21,391 nucleotides of DNA from a virus. The stretch is from positions 1 through 21,391 of IMG/VR virus record IMGVR_UViG_3300015245_000233; one strand, written 5' to 3'. A model generated the notes under the pieces. It saw only the letters and a program-made list of their open reading frames with translations, did not search any database and was not told the origin of the DNA. Below are positions 13,958 through 20,129 of this stretch, in pieces (within the stretch, counting starts at the first letter, position 1; the number at the start of each line of letters is the position of its first letter). The translations under genes were made by a program, and so were the position numbers.

Positions 13958-14105
13958 CTGGCTCCTCCGATGTCGTCACTGGCGCACGCCGAAGACTTGG
14001 CCGCGACGAGTCAATCGAATCAGCAATAAGCATGTAATTATTTGTCTCGCTTGTGGTGCCGCGTTAGCGTATACTTGGGAAGCTCTTGGCCGGGAGCACA
14101 AATAG
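13944..14105 (+). CDS. Small zinc-ribbon-like protein
   Basis: The 53-residue product starts MRLVNWLLRCRHWRTPKTWP and continues with HVIICLACGAALAYTWEALG. Cys10 and His12 plus Cys34 and Cys37 could build a split zinc site. Short phage proteins with an N-terminal Cys/His pair and a CLxCGxxLxYxW end are common and of unknown role. The ATG lies inside the end of the previous gene, with only a weak ribosome site. It ends 20 bases before the beta-helix gene. Confidence 0.6.
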   Translation: MRLVNWLLRCRHWRTPKTWPRRVNRISNKHVIICLACGAALAYTWEALGREHK

Positions 14106-14125
14106 TTCGCACAGGAGTTTCATCG

Positions 14126-15715
14126 ATGAATAGACGTGATCGTGATTCCCTACTGATGCTAATCGCAGTTCTAGCGTTGCTCATTGGCGCTATGGTCCAG
14201 ACCTCATGGTCCCAGACTGACGGGCCCGCTGCATTACCTCAGCGCACTCCGAACACGGCGATCGTTTCGCCGAATGCCCCGAAGACGGTGTCCGTTACGG
14301 ATAATCTCCAGACGATGATCTCTGGCGCAGTGTGCGGCGATACGTTCTTGTTAGACCCAGCGCTCGTGTACCCGGGCGCCCTAACGGTACCTACATTAGC
14401 TTGTGATGCACAGCATGGGATCACGATTCGGTCATCTGCTACTGTGCTCGAAGACGCGAAGCATCGGGTAATTATCGGGCAGCAGTTTCCCAAGATCGTT
14501 GTCAAAGGAAGCCAGCAGGTCACAGGCGGGGCATTTGTCTTATGGTATGGCGTCGAGTTCACTCGTGTCGCCGGTGGCACTGTGTACAATCTAATAGACT
14601 TAACTAGTTCGGCGCACGATCAAGTGTTCGATCACGTCTATGTTCACGGGACGCCAACGGATGAGACGGTTCGAGGGATATTTCTACAGGGCGCGACGAA
14701 CATTGTAGTCCAGAACAGTTATTTCAGCGATTTCCACTGCCGCGCACTCGGCACTTGCGGCGATGCGCAAGCGATCTCAGGCGGAGTATCAGACGTTGCT
14801 GGCTCGGGGAATTATCTCTTCCAGAATAATTACTTGGAGGCAGCGGGCGAGAACGTGATGATCGGCGGCGGGTACGATACTATGTCGCCGTCGGACGTGA
14901 CGATTCAATATAACGATATTGTTAAGCCTGCATCGTGGAACCCTGCGGACCCATCGTTCGGTGGTCAGCACTGGATTGCGAAGAATCTTGTAGAGTTCAA
15001 GAACTGTGTTCGTTGCCTCGTCCAGGGGAACCGGATGATCGGGTCATGGGGCGGGTATACGCAGTTGGGATGGGCGATCCTTGTCGGGGTAAAGAACCAA
15101 GGGAGCGCGACCGGAGGGCTCTGTCCACTCTGCGTCGTCAGCGACATTACTGTGAGGAACAACTGGGTCAGTCGCACGGGGCAAGCGATGCAGATTATGA
15201 TCGCCCCTGCTGGTGGTGGGTATCAGGCGAAAGAGCAGGAGCGGATCTCGGTTCACGATAACGTCTTTGACCAACTCCAATACCCAGAATGCTACCAATG
15301 TGGGCAATGGCTGATCCAGCTGAGCAGTGATTCAGCAGCACCATCGGTGATGCACGATGTCACGATAGCTAATAATACGTTCTCCTTGGCTGGTTGGGAC
15401 CGGGACGGCGGGTTCATGACTATCGGTGGGCCCGTGGGAGCGAAGATGTATAATATTCAGATCACTGGGAACGTGTTCCCTGGAGGGAAGTATCCGCTGT
15501 ATTCTACTGGCGGTGGCGCGGCTACTAATTGCTTCGCAGCTGGAACGCTCAATTACGCGGGAGCGTTAGCCGGATGCTGGGCTACGTCAGCGTTCACCGG
15601 TAATGTGGTGCTCAATAATGGGAACGTTAGTAAAATTGTGTGGCCCATGGGAAATACGGTTGTCAATTCGGGAGCGAACGTAGTATCTCTGAAGACGAGT
15701 CTCGCGACTCGATAA
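14126..15715 (+). CDS. Secreted right-handed beta-helix protein (pectate lyase-like fold)
   Basis: From the ATG at 14126 (AGGAG 8 bases upstream) the product has 529 residues. The start MNRRDRDSLLMLIAVLALLI is a positively charged end and hydrophobic core of a Sec signal, or of an uncleaved anchor, followed by SWSQTDG where cleavage is plausible. The mature part repeats Asn/Val-rich coils such as FDHVYVHGT, VVQNSYFSDF, LFQNNYLEAAGENVMIGGG, VQGNRMIGS, ISVHDNVFDQ and VTIANNTF, diagnostic of a right-handed parallel beta-helix. NNYLEAAGEN belongs to a recurrent beta-helix family. Several CxxC pairs (CVRC, CPLC, CYQC) could form disulphides. Such folds act as polysaccharide lyases, epimerases or binding proteins; catalytic residues cannot be assigned. 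It is a large cargo gene among tiny phage genes, and a signal peptide argues against a simple tailspike. Confidence 0.8.
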   Translation: MNRRDRDSLLMLIAVLALLIGAMVQTSWSQTDGPAALPQRTPNTAIVSPNAPKTVSVTDNLQTMISGAVCGDTFLLDPALVYPGALTVPTLACDAQHGITIRSSATVLEDAKHRVIIGQQFPKIVVKGSQQVTGGAFVLWYGVEFTRVAGGTVYNLIDLTSSAHDQVFDHVYVHGTPTDETVRGIFLQGATNIVVQNSYFSDFHCRALGTCGDAQAISGGVSDVAGSGNYLFQNNYLEAAGENVMIGGGYDTMSPSDVTIQYNDIVKPASWNPADPSFGGQHWIAKNLVEFKNCVRCLVQGNRMIGSWGGYTQLGWAILVGVKNQGSATGGLCPLCVVSDITVRNNWVSRTGQAMQIMIAPAGGGYQAKEQERISVHDNVFDQLQYPECYQCGQWLIQLSSDSAAPSVMHDVTIANNTFSLAGWDRDGGFMTIGGPVGAKMYNIQITGNVFPGGKYPLYSTGGGAATNCFAAGTLNYAGALAGCWATSAFTGNVVLNNGNVSKIVWPMGNTVVNSGANVVSLKTSLATR

Positions 15716-15724
15716 TTACTGAGC

Positions 15725-15880
15725 ATGATCGATCCAGAGACGTTACACAATTTGTTACACGGGCTATATACATGCTACTGGTGTGGCTCGATTGCAGACA
15801 AGGATTGCATTGCAGAGCATGTTGATAAGTGTTTGGAACAGATCCATTGGCTGCATGAGCATGTGGAGAAGGCGAAATGA
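15725..15880 (+). CDS. Small Cys/His protein, 51 residues
   Basis: The product opens MIDPETLHNLLHGLYTCYWC and continues with a CIAEHVDKC segment and a helix full of His and Glu (HWLHEHVEKAK). CYWC plus HVDKC looks like a compact zinc finger (Cys, Cys, His, Cys). The stop overlaps the next ATG (ATGA). No strong ribosome site is visible, but it lies only 9 bases after the beta-helix stop, so coupling is possible. Function is unknown. Confidence 0.55.
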   Translation: MIDPETLHNLLHGLYTCYWCGSIADKDCIAEHVDKCLEQIHWLHEHVEKAK

Positions 15881-16008
15881 AACGGGCAAATTTCTACTTT
15901 AGGATCGTAGCGATGGTCATTATGGGAACCTGTATCTATTATAATCAACGAGTTGACGCTGCGTTGATAGGGCTGCTAGCTCTGCTGGCGACGGTCCCCT
16001 GTGGCTAG
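15877..16008 (+). CDS. Small membrane protein, 43 residues
   Basis: The product starts MKRANFYFRIVAMVIMGTCI and has two short hydrophobic helices (about 8-22 and 30-41) separated by NQRVDA, ending in PCG. The ATGA overlap with the previous gene fixes the start, and GGAGAAGG is just upstream. Size and two-helix topology fit a holin-like or other small phage membrane protein, but no lysis partner is next to it. The end overlaps the next gene by 8 bases. Confidence 0.55.
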   Translation: MKRANFYFRIVAMVIMGTCIYYNQRVDAALIGLLALLATVPCG

Positions 16009-16186
16009 CACCAGTCTTAAACGGGCCGTCTCGTTCCCGATTCGAGAACACTTGTTCTCCGAAAGGGAACAGGAGCTTATGCTTCGTTTGATGGACCGGG
16101 CAGAAGAGTACGATACAGGATGGGCTGATCATTGGTGGCGTGAGCTCAAGTCTATACGCAGGAAACTCTATGGCATCGAAGACTGA
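16001..16186 (+). CDS. Small hypothetical protein, GTG start
   Basis: The 61-residue product (SFPIREHLFSEREQELMLRL after a short lead) is helical and rich in Glu, Arg and Trp (ADHWWRELKSIRRKL). The GTG at 16001 overlaps the previous gene by 8 bases; its ribosome site is weak. Notably its codons 3-10 are written over a copy of the dispersed 19-bp motif (16009-16027), so the first residues (STSLKRAV) are dictated partly by that DNA site. No family is recognised. Confidence 0.5.
   Translation: MASTSLKRAVSFPIREHLFSEREQELMLRLMDRAEEYDTGWADHWWRELKSIRRKLYGIED
16009..16027 (-). repeat. Copy of dispersed 19-bp motif
   Basis: CACCAGTCTTAAACGGGCC is the reverse complement of the motif seen at 11102-11120 with two differences in the central bases. 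It lies inside the start of the gene at 16001. The flanks are unrelated to the other copies beyond a shared AG before and GTC after the 11142 copy. Confidence 0.6.
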
Positions 16187-16346
16187 AGAGATCCAATTAC
16201 TCATAGATTCCGGTTGGGTCCACGCGGGCGACACACGGGATGGCGGCTGGCAATGGCGTGATCCCCGGAACAAGGGTGCTTGGTACCGATTAGAGGATGC
16301 CGTGTCTCTTGAGAAGTCTCGTAGGATGGCCCGTAGGACGCATTAG
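16170..16346 (+). CDS. Small basic hypothetical protein, 58 residues
   Basis: From the ATG at 16170 (CAGGAAA about 7 bases upstream) the product reads MASKTEEIQLLIDSGWVHAG and ends SLEKSRRMARRTH. The middle is rich in Trp, Gly and Asp (GGWQWRDPRNKGAWYRLEDA), giving a small beta-rich module followed by a basic helix. The WxxRDPxxxxxYxxxxA pattern resembles small phage proteins with a WKDPxT-type motif. The gene overlaps the previous one by 17 bases and is followed 21 bases later by a strong terminator, so it closes the operon. Confidence 0.6.
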   Translation: MASKTEEIQLLIDSGWVHAGDTRDGGWQWRDPRNKGAWYRLEDAVSLEKSRRMARRTH

Positions 16347-16367
16347 AGGCCCCAGGATCGATCATCA

Positions 16368-16397
16368 GGTCCCCCTAGGTACTCGGGGACCCTTTTT
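16368..16397 (+). terminator. Rho-independent terminator of first plus-strand operon
   Basis: GGTCCCC (16368-16374) pairs perfectly with GGGGACC (16385-16391) across a ten-base loop and is followed by C and five T residues (16393-16397). It ends the run that starts at 11811. Confidence 0.85.
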
Positions 16398-16429
16398 ATT
16401 GCCAATCCGTCTATTTCCGCACAATTCTC

Positions 16430-16458
16430 TTGACTACATTTACCTACTGTTGCATACT
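16430..16458 (+). promoter_or_regulatory. Promoter for second ribbon-helix-helix gene
   Basis: TTGACT (16430-16435), a 17-base spacer and CATACT (16453-16458) form a sigma-70-type promoter just after the terminator. The spacer starts ACATTTACCTACTG, again carrying ACTAC-like words. Confidence 0.55.
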
Positions 16459-16517
16459 GAGACGGTACAGTGGGAACGGTACTTTGGCTTGATTCTCATT
16501 GTAGTAGTCGGGGCCCA

Positions 16518-16712
16518 ATGGTTAAGAAACGTACCGGGGATAAGCGATTACCTATTAAGATCTCAGTTGATGCATACGAAGCGTGTCGGGGGTACTCAGT
16601 GATCACAGGGATACCCATTGTTAAAGTAATTAGCGAAGCGGTCGCTGATTGGATGAATACCACAGGCGTCAGTCGGATCGAATCATTACAGCGTAAGTCA
16701 TTGAATAATTAG
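16518..16712 (+). CDS. Ribbon-helix-helix regulator, second copy
   Basis: From the ATG at 16518 the product has 64 residues: a basic start (MVKKRTGDKRLPIKISVDAY), a strand (PIKISV), a first helix (DAYEACRGYSVITG) and a second helix (IVKVISEAVADWMNTTG). This is the Arc/CopG ribbon-helix-helix outline. The protein probably binds DNA as a dimer and may control its own promoter at 16430 or the related one at 16760. GGGG lies about 4 bases upstream. A GTG at 16470 in frame would add 16 residues but is a weaker start. It differs clearly in sequence from the one at 13091. Confidence 0.7.
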   Translation: MVKKRTGDKRLPIKISVDAYEACRGYSVITGIPIVKVISEAVADWMNTTGVSRIESLQRKSLNN

Positions 16713-16759
16713 CCTGCGGACCTCCCCCAAAGTTTTCCACAGGTACCTGAAAATAGTAC

Positions 16760-16788
16760 TTGACTACCGGAGTAGCCAGTGGTAGTCT
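16760..16788 (+). promoter_or_regulatory. Promoter and operator of DUF3102-like gene
   Basis: TTGACT (16760-16765) is followed after 17 bases by TAGTCT (16783-16788), a weak -10. The inverted words ACTACC (16764-16769) and GGTAGT (16781-16786) lie between and over the promoter elements, forming a likely operator. A near-match to a DnaA box (TTTTCCACA) lies about 20 bases upstream. Confidence 0.5.
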
Positions 16789-16828
16789 GTCTCCAGTGGG
16801 TTACCAAGGTAACCTCATAGGAGAAAAA

Positions 16829-17650
16829 ATGGCATATAAGCGTAGCACTAATCGAGGTAACCGACCGGCTGTACTTGAATCGCCCTCCCCGGAGTTCCTG
16901 CCCGGTGTGTCTTTGGCGGAGCTAGAGCGAGCACCCGAGGCTCAGCCGAAGCTCGTTGAAGAGAAATGGTGGGAGGAGTTGACGCTCGCGGAGCAATCGA
17001 TTCTCCAGCCCATTGGCAATGGCCTCGCAACAGCAATGCTCGTCCAGGGTTATTCGCGCCTAGCTATCGGGGCTCATCTTGTTAAGGCGCAAGCGATACT
17101 AGAGCCCCATTCTCTCTTTGGTAAGTTCTTACGGTTGTTCCGGTTCACCCCGAGGACAGCGTACCGGTATATCCAGAGATACCAGAACGCCTCAGCGTCG
17201 CTCCCGGAGACGATCCTTCGCGCTGCGATGGCCCGAGGGATCGATCTCTCTGGTGAACGTGAGGAAGCTCCTCTAGGCAAATATACCCAAGTAGTTAAAG
17301 CCCTTCCCCCGCCCGAGGATCCTACGCCACTGGCAGCTAATGCTTGGATCGATCGGGTGATCGATGCCCAGAAGGACGCCCGAGACGAAGCTGTTGCGCC
17401 AGGACCCGAGATGTCTCTTCCTGTGCCGCAAGATCCTGAGACATTACTGAAAGAGTGTTACCGATTCATCTCTACCCGGTACCGTAAGCTACCAATCAAT
17501 TCGCGTCAGCGGTCCCGATGGGTCCATCAGCTCGCCGGGATGCTGCTCAACGAACTCGGGGTCAGCAACGCCCAGAGTATCGCTCCGATCGCCGTACCGG
17601 ACGATTACAGGGTCCAGCGCGGACGACCCAGAGAGGCGGCAGCTGCATGA
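16829..17650 (+). CDS. DUF3102-like protein, probable DNA-binding
   Basis: The 273-residue product starts MAYKRSTNRGNRPAVLESPS at an ATG with AGGAG 5 bases upstream. A longer reading from 16760 would start inside the promoter. After a disordered lead of about 55 residues comes a helical region with AIGAHLVKAQAILEPHSLFG and KFLRLFRFTPRTAYRYIQRY (about 85-125). This resembles DUF3102, where a kept IGxxLxxAKxxLxHGxF block is followed by FxxSxRTAxxYM. A helix-turn-helix reading of FTPRTAYRYIQRY is likely. The rest is a Pro-rich linker and a second helical domain with basic residues. DUF3102-type proteins occur in phages and plasmids near replication or partition functions. The stop overlaps the next ATG (ATGA). 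Confidence 0.65.
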   Translation: MAYKRSTNRGNRPAVLESPSPEFLPGVSLAELERAPEAQPKLVEEKWWEELTLAEQSILQPIGNGLATAMLVQGYSRLAIGAHLVKAQAILEPHSLFGKFLRLFRFTPRTAYRYIQRYQNASASLPETILRAAMARGIDLSGEREEAPLGKYTQVVKALPPPEDPTPLAANAWIDRVIDAQKDARDEAVAPGPEMSLPVPQDPETLLKECYRFISTRYRKLPINSRQRSRWVHQLAGMLLNELGVSNAQSIAPIAVPDDYRVQRGRPREAAAA

Positions 17651-17859
17651 GTACCCAGGGGAACTCTGGTCGAGCCCCGATGCGCCGTGCGGACGATCAA
17701 CGAGCAACGCATGACACTGAGTTGCTCATGACCGCGCGGAAGTACGAGGAGCACGAAGCTTGGTGCCCCGAGTGCCGTGAGTCAGCTTGGAAGATGTGTT
17801 CCGAAGGCATGGACCTGATGCAAGCGGTTTATATGTGCCTTAGGTCGAGCAAGTTCTGA
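17647..17859 (+). CDS. Small Cys-containing partner of DUF3102-like protein
   Basis: The 70-residue product starts in an ATGA overlap (MSTQGNSGRAPMRRADDQRA). Residues 36-70 hold HEAWCPECRESAWKMCSEGM and a CLRSSKF end. The His plus CPEC plus later Cys residues look like a small zinc-binding helical hairpin, a pattern frequent in phage proteins (HxxxCxxCR followed by CxEGxxL). Translation is probably coupled to the upstream gene, and a terminator follows. Its role is unknown. Confidence 0.65.
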   Translation: MSTQGNSGRAPMRRADDQRATHDTELLMTARKYEEHEAWCPECRESAWKMCSEGMDLMQAVYMCLRSSKF

Positions 17860-17888
17860 GTTTCCTCACCGATTGATCACTGATCACT

Positions 17889-17915
17889 GGGGCGTCGCTC
17901 TGGCGCCCCGTTTTT
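17889..17915 (+). terminator. Rho-independent terminator
   Basis: GGGGCG (17889-17894) pairs with CGCCCC (17904-17909) across a nine-base loop and is followed by G and five T residues (17911-17915). It closes the unit that begins at 16829. Confidence 0.8.
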
Positions 17916-17938
17916 CTCTCAGATGAGACGTGAGCAAC

Positions 17939-17957
17939 GGCCCGTCTATGACTGGTG
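17939..17957 (+). repeat. Copy of dispersed 19-bp motif
   Basis: GGCCCGTCTATGACTGGTG differs from the copy at 11102-11120 at one base only. It stands alone, not in a hairpin, between a terminator and the repeat cluster at 18001. Confidence 0.65.
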
Positions 17958-18000
17958 TAGAATCAACGCGTTACGGAGCGTCTACCTTGTGGGCCAAAAG

Positions 18001-18226
18001 AGCAGGAGAATGGACGATAACTCAATGATTATAATAGAGATAAATTCTCCTCCACCCTTTCTCCTGCTCCCTTTGTCCAGTAGATTCAATCCTCTTGAGA
18101 AGAAGTTAGATTAGGTATGTATATGTATTGTCTTATAGATACGGAGACTTCTCCTGTTGGGCAGAAACAGCAGGAGGAGAAGTTATCTTGAATGGAATGA
18201 GTAGGATAGGATCTACTTCTCCTGCT
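18001..18226. repeat. AGCAGGAGAA iteron cluster, candidate origin
   Basis: AGCAGGAGAA occurs exactly at 18001-18010 (plus), 18059-18068 (minus) and 18217-18226 (minus). Variants lie at 18149-18158 (minus, one change), 18169-18181 (plus, a GGA insertion) and a partial TTCTCCTCC at 18045. The copies at 18149 and 18169 face each other as an inverted pair. AT-rich DNA is interspersed. The cluster ends 19 bases from the stop of a RepA-like ATPase. Such iterons often mark replication origins or copy-control sites. Confidence 0.55.
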
Positions 18227-18244
18227 ATTGTACCCCACACGGCA

Positions 18245-19126
18245 CTAGTTGACGCTATCAGGCTTCTTGCAATACTTCCCACGACCGACTTTTTCGATCT
18301 TCCCTCGCGCTACAGCCGAATCGATCTCGTTATATATCCTGGATCCGCTGAGTCCACATTGACTCATTTCTTCCATACCGAAGATTTCGCCTTCTGCGAT
18401 CGTCTTGAGCCATTGCCAGAACTTCGGCTGCTTCACGATCCTATCGACTTCGACGAGCCGACCATCTTTGAAGTCCAATGTAAAAGAAAATTTCTTATCG
18501 TTACGTGGAAGGATCATGAGCTCTCGGATCGATGAATCTGTGTCCGCACTCTCTTCTTCAATAATTACGACAGTAGACGAGTACCCGGCCCATGCACCGC
18601 AGCCAGCGATACGAGCTCTCGGCTCTTTGTATCGATCTCTTTCTTTTGTTTTCGCTGCGTGAAGGACGCCAATAATCGTTACGCCGTATCGTTTACAGAA
18701 CGCTTGGAGTTGGCGTAACCAGCGGCCTACAATACGTTGATCGTTAATTTTACCATCAGGAGTCTGTGAAGCGATGCCTTCGACGATGTACAATTTAGTT
18801 TCAGGATTAGCTTTATGCAATTTCTCAAGCATCATCAGAAGAGGGAGATCGAAGTCTTTTTCGATCGGCGATACGAAATTATATGTGTTCGGGTCGATCT
18901 TTAATCGATCGCAAGTATCAATGAAATCGTCCGTATCTCGGTCATATGACAAATAGACAAATGGAACGGGGTGAGATGGGAATCCGTAGATCGGCTTCTC
19001 CTGCCGCCAATCCTCGATCATTTGCATGAGCCAAGTAGTCTTACCGGCACCAGAGGCGCCGCCAATCAAATGAACACGTTGGCCGGGAAAAATAGTATCG
19101 ACGATGGGCGTAGGACGATTTGACAA
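18245..19126 (-). CDS. RepA/RadA-like AAA ATPase (RecA fold)
   Basis: The 293-residue protein has a RecA-type core with Walker A GGASGAGKTT at about 22-31, a YLSYDRDTDD segment near 58-67, a Walker B-like LYIVEG near 112-117 and a GVLHAAK segment (His156) followed by GCGAWAGYSSTVVIIE. That order matches hexameric RepA/RadA-like ATPases (AAA_25 type), which unwind or load on DNA. The usual acidic Walker B residue D is replaced by E in IVEG. Residues 250-290 (MEEMSQCGLSGSRIYNEIDS and VGRGKYCKK) look like a winged helix. The start is TTG with AGAGGA 5 bases upstream; no better ATG is present. It lies alone on the minus strand, facing the plus-strand unit, with an iteron cluster at its 3' side. 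A role in phage replication is likely. Confidence 0.8.
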   Translation of the reverse strand: MSNRPTPIVDTIFPGQRVHLIGGASGAGKTTWLMQMIEDWRQEKPIYGFPSHPVPFVYLSYDRDTDDFIDTCDRLKIDPNTYNFVSPIEKDFDLPLLMMLEKLHKANPETKLYIVEGIASQTPDGKINDQRIVGRWLRQLQAFCKRYGVTIIGVLHAAKTKERDRYKEPRARIAGCGAWAGYSSTVVIIEEESADTDSSIRELMILPRNDKKFSFTLDFKDGRLVEVDRIVKQPKFWQWLKTIAEGEIFGMEEMSQCGLSGSRIYNEIDSAVARGKIEKVGRGKYCKKPDSVN

Positions 19127-19264
19127 GTTAATCCTCTCTGCACGAGAATCGTTGGCGCCAGTGGTGTGCAGTTCCCCTGACGCCCCCGAATCAAAAGGAT
19201 AGAGCGACGGACTACTGTTAGATGTTGAAAAGGCTAAGATGACACAGAGCTCATATTTTAGAGC

Positions 19265-19293
19265 TTGACAACAGGGGAGGACTACAGTAGACT
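19265..19293 (+). promoter_or_regulatory. Promoter of secreted-protein unit
   Basis: TTGACA (19265-19270), a 17-base spacer and TAGACT (19288-19293) form a good promoter. GGACTACAGTAGACTACTT over the spacer and -10 holds two direct ACTAC words and one inverted, and another ACTAC lies near 19211. This mirrors the promoters at 11726 and 16760. Confidence 0.6.
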
Positions 19294-19342
19294 ACTTGTG
19301 CTGGAAACGGGCCCTCTCTAATGACAATCAAGAGGAAGTAAA

Positions 19343-19513
19343 ATGAAAATGTTTAATAGAAATGTTGATATTTTATTTAATTCGATTCTCTTTGGTCAAG
19401 CATTCATTGGTGTATTTATTTGTGTAAGATGTCATAATATTCCAGCTGCAATCTATGCTGTTGTATGTATTATTTTAACTGTGAAAAGACTCGTTGAAAG
19501 ATTGGCAGAATAA
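19343..19513 (+). CDS. AT-rich two-helix membrane peptide
   Basis: The 56-residue product starts MKMFNRNVDILFNSILFGQA and has two hydrophobic segments (about 9-27 and 33-47) ending in a charged helix (VKRLVERLAE). GAGGAAG lies 4-5 bases before the ATG. The DNA is far richer in A and T than anything near it, with codons such as TTT, ATT and TTA, suggesting a recent outside origin. It is the first gene behind the promoter at 19265 and lies 18 bases before the secreted-protein gene. A holin, an immunity peptide or another membrane effector are all possible; none is shown. Confidence 0.6.
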   Translation: MKMFNRNVDILFNSILFGQAFIGVFICVRCHNIPAAIYAVVCIILTVKRLVERLAE

Positions 19514-19531
19514 AAATGAAGGAGAAAAGAG

Positions 19532-19996
19532 ATGAGAAAATCAGTACTAGCTGTGCTCACACTGTTCGTCCTCGCTGCGGTCGCTACTCATGCTTCCGCC
19601 CAGACAATGTATACAACGACGACCGACTCATGTGGCGGAAAAGCTAATCAGTACTGCCGGATGAGCGTAACGGATCAGGCTAACCAGCCGTTCGATCTGA
19701 TCATCGATAATCGGTATGCCGGGACGGGGCTGATCGGCAGGCTTCAAATTAACTACCCGTACCCAGGGGATGTCGTGTTCTCCGTTACCGGGACGTTCAC
19801 TGGGTTCGTTAGTAATCCTGACGGAACGCGGAACGATTTCTATAGCACGGCCACGTACGTCTCGAACGACGGTATGGTGAACGCTACTTTCAATTACCGT
19901 GCTTATTATCAGCGTACGTGTTCAGGCCGAGGATGCGGCGGGACTTTGGGATGGCATTACCTAATTCTGGCCGGGAGCACAGTCGAAGTTCAGTAG
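19532..19996 (+). CDS. Secreted protein of unknown function, 154 residues
   Basis: A textbook Sec signal peptide opens the protein: MRKSVLAVLTLFVLAAVATH, then ASAQ with a probable cut after Ala23. The mature part is about 131 residues, rich in Thr, Tyr, Gly and Asn and probably all beta. It has four cysteines (in SCGG, QYCRMS, RTCSG and GCGG), enough for two disulphides. AGGAG stands about 9 bases before the ATG. No enzyme motif is recognised. Secretion from the host cell is the only supported property. A cargo gene used by a lysogen, a surface modifier or an anti-competitor factor are all possible. Confidence 0.7.
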   Translation: MRKSVLAVLTLFVLAAVATHASAQTMYTTTTDSCGGKANQYCRMSVTDQANQPFDLIIDNRYAGTGLIGRLQINYPYPGDVVFSVTGTFTGFVSNPDGTRNDFYSTATYVSNDGMVNATFNYRAYYQRTCSGRGCGGTLGWHYLILAGSTVEVQ

Positions 19997-19999
19997 AGT

Positions 20000-20129
20000 T
20001 TGCGGGGCGGCACAGTCCCAGTTGCTTGCAAGCGCCTGCTCTAACATCCGGATTCGCAGGAGGTTTTTAACCTCTAAAGCACCCTTAAGGTGTCCGAGAT
20101 GTAAACGTGAAAGTCGAGAGGCCCCGCAA
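20000..20129 (+). ncRNA. Candidate structured RNA, unassigned
   Basis: A perfect nine-base helix TTGCGGGGC (20000-20008) with GCCCCGCAA (20121-20129) closes a domain of 130 bases. Inside are several small hairpins: GCT/AGC with a TGCA loop (20024-20033), CCTGC (20035-20039) with GCAGG (20056-20060), GAGGTT/AACCTC with a TTT loop (20060-20074) and CACC/GGTG (20080-20092). A purine-rich tail with GTGAAAGTC follows. There is no open frame or U-run. It lies between the secreted-protein gene and a coupled gene series. It matches no riboswitch, tRNA, tmRNA or ribozyme that I can recognise. Confidence 0.5.

Larger units (their letters stand above)
17860..18244. other. Noncoding stretch between convergent genes
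   Basis: No convincing gene lies here. The stretch contains a tandem TGATCACTGATCACT word, a terminator, one copy of the dispersed 19-bp motif, an AT-rich block near 18020-18045 and the AGCAGGAGAA repeat cluster. Plus-strand frames at 17923-18114 and 18128 onward have no ribosome site, and the second is the antisense of the ATPase gene. The layout suits a replication origin or regulatory centre. Confidence 0.5.

Noticed and set aside
16733-16741. DnaA box-like TTTTCCACA
   Set aside because: A single near-match with one difference; not enough to call an origin here.
17923-18114. Plus-strand frame of 63 codons after the terminator
   Set aside because: It follows a terminator with no promoter or ribosome site and runs through the iterons; its composition reflects the repeats.
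18128-18535. Plus-strand frame of 135 codons
   Set aside because: Most of it is antisense to the ATPase gene, which has clear motifs; the first part covers the iterons.
14085-19981. Shared TGGCCGGGAGCACA near 14087 and 19969
   Set aside because: Both copies are at gene ends in coding sequence with unrelated flanks; two occurrences of 14 bases are only weak evidence for a repeat.
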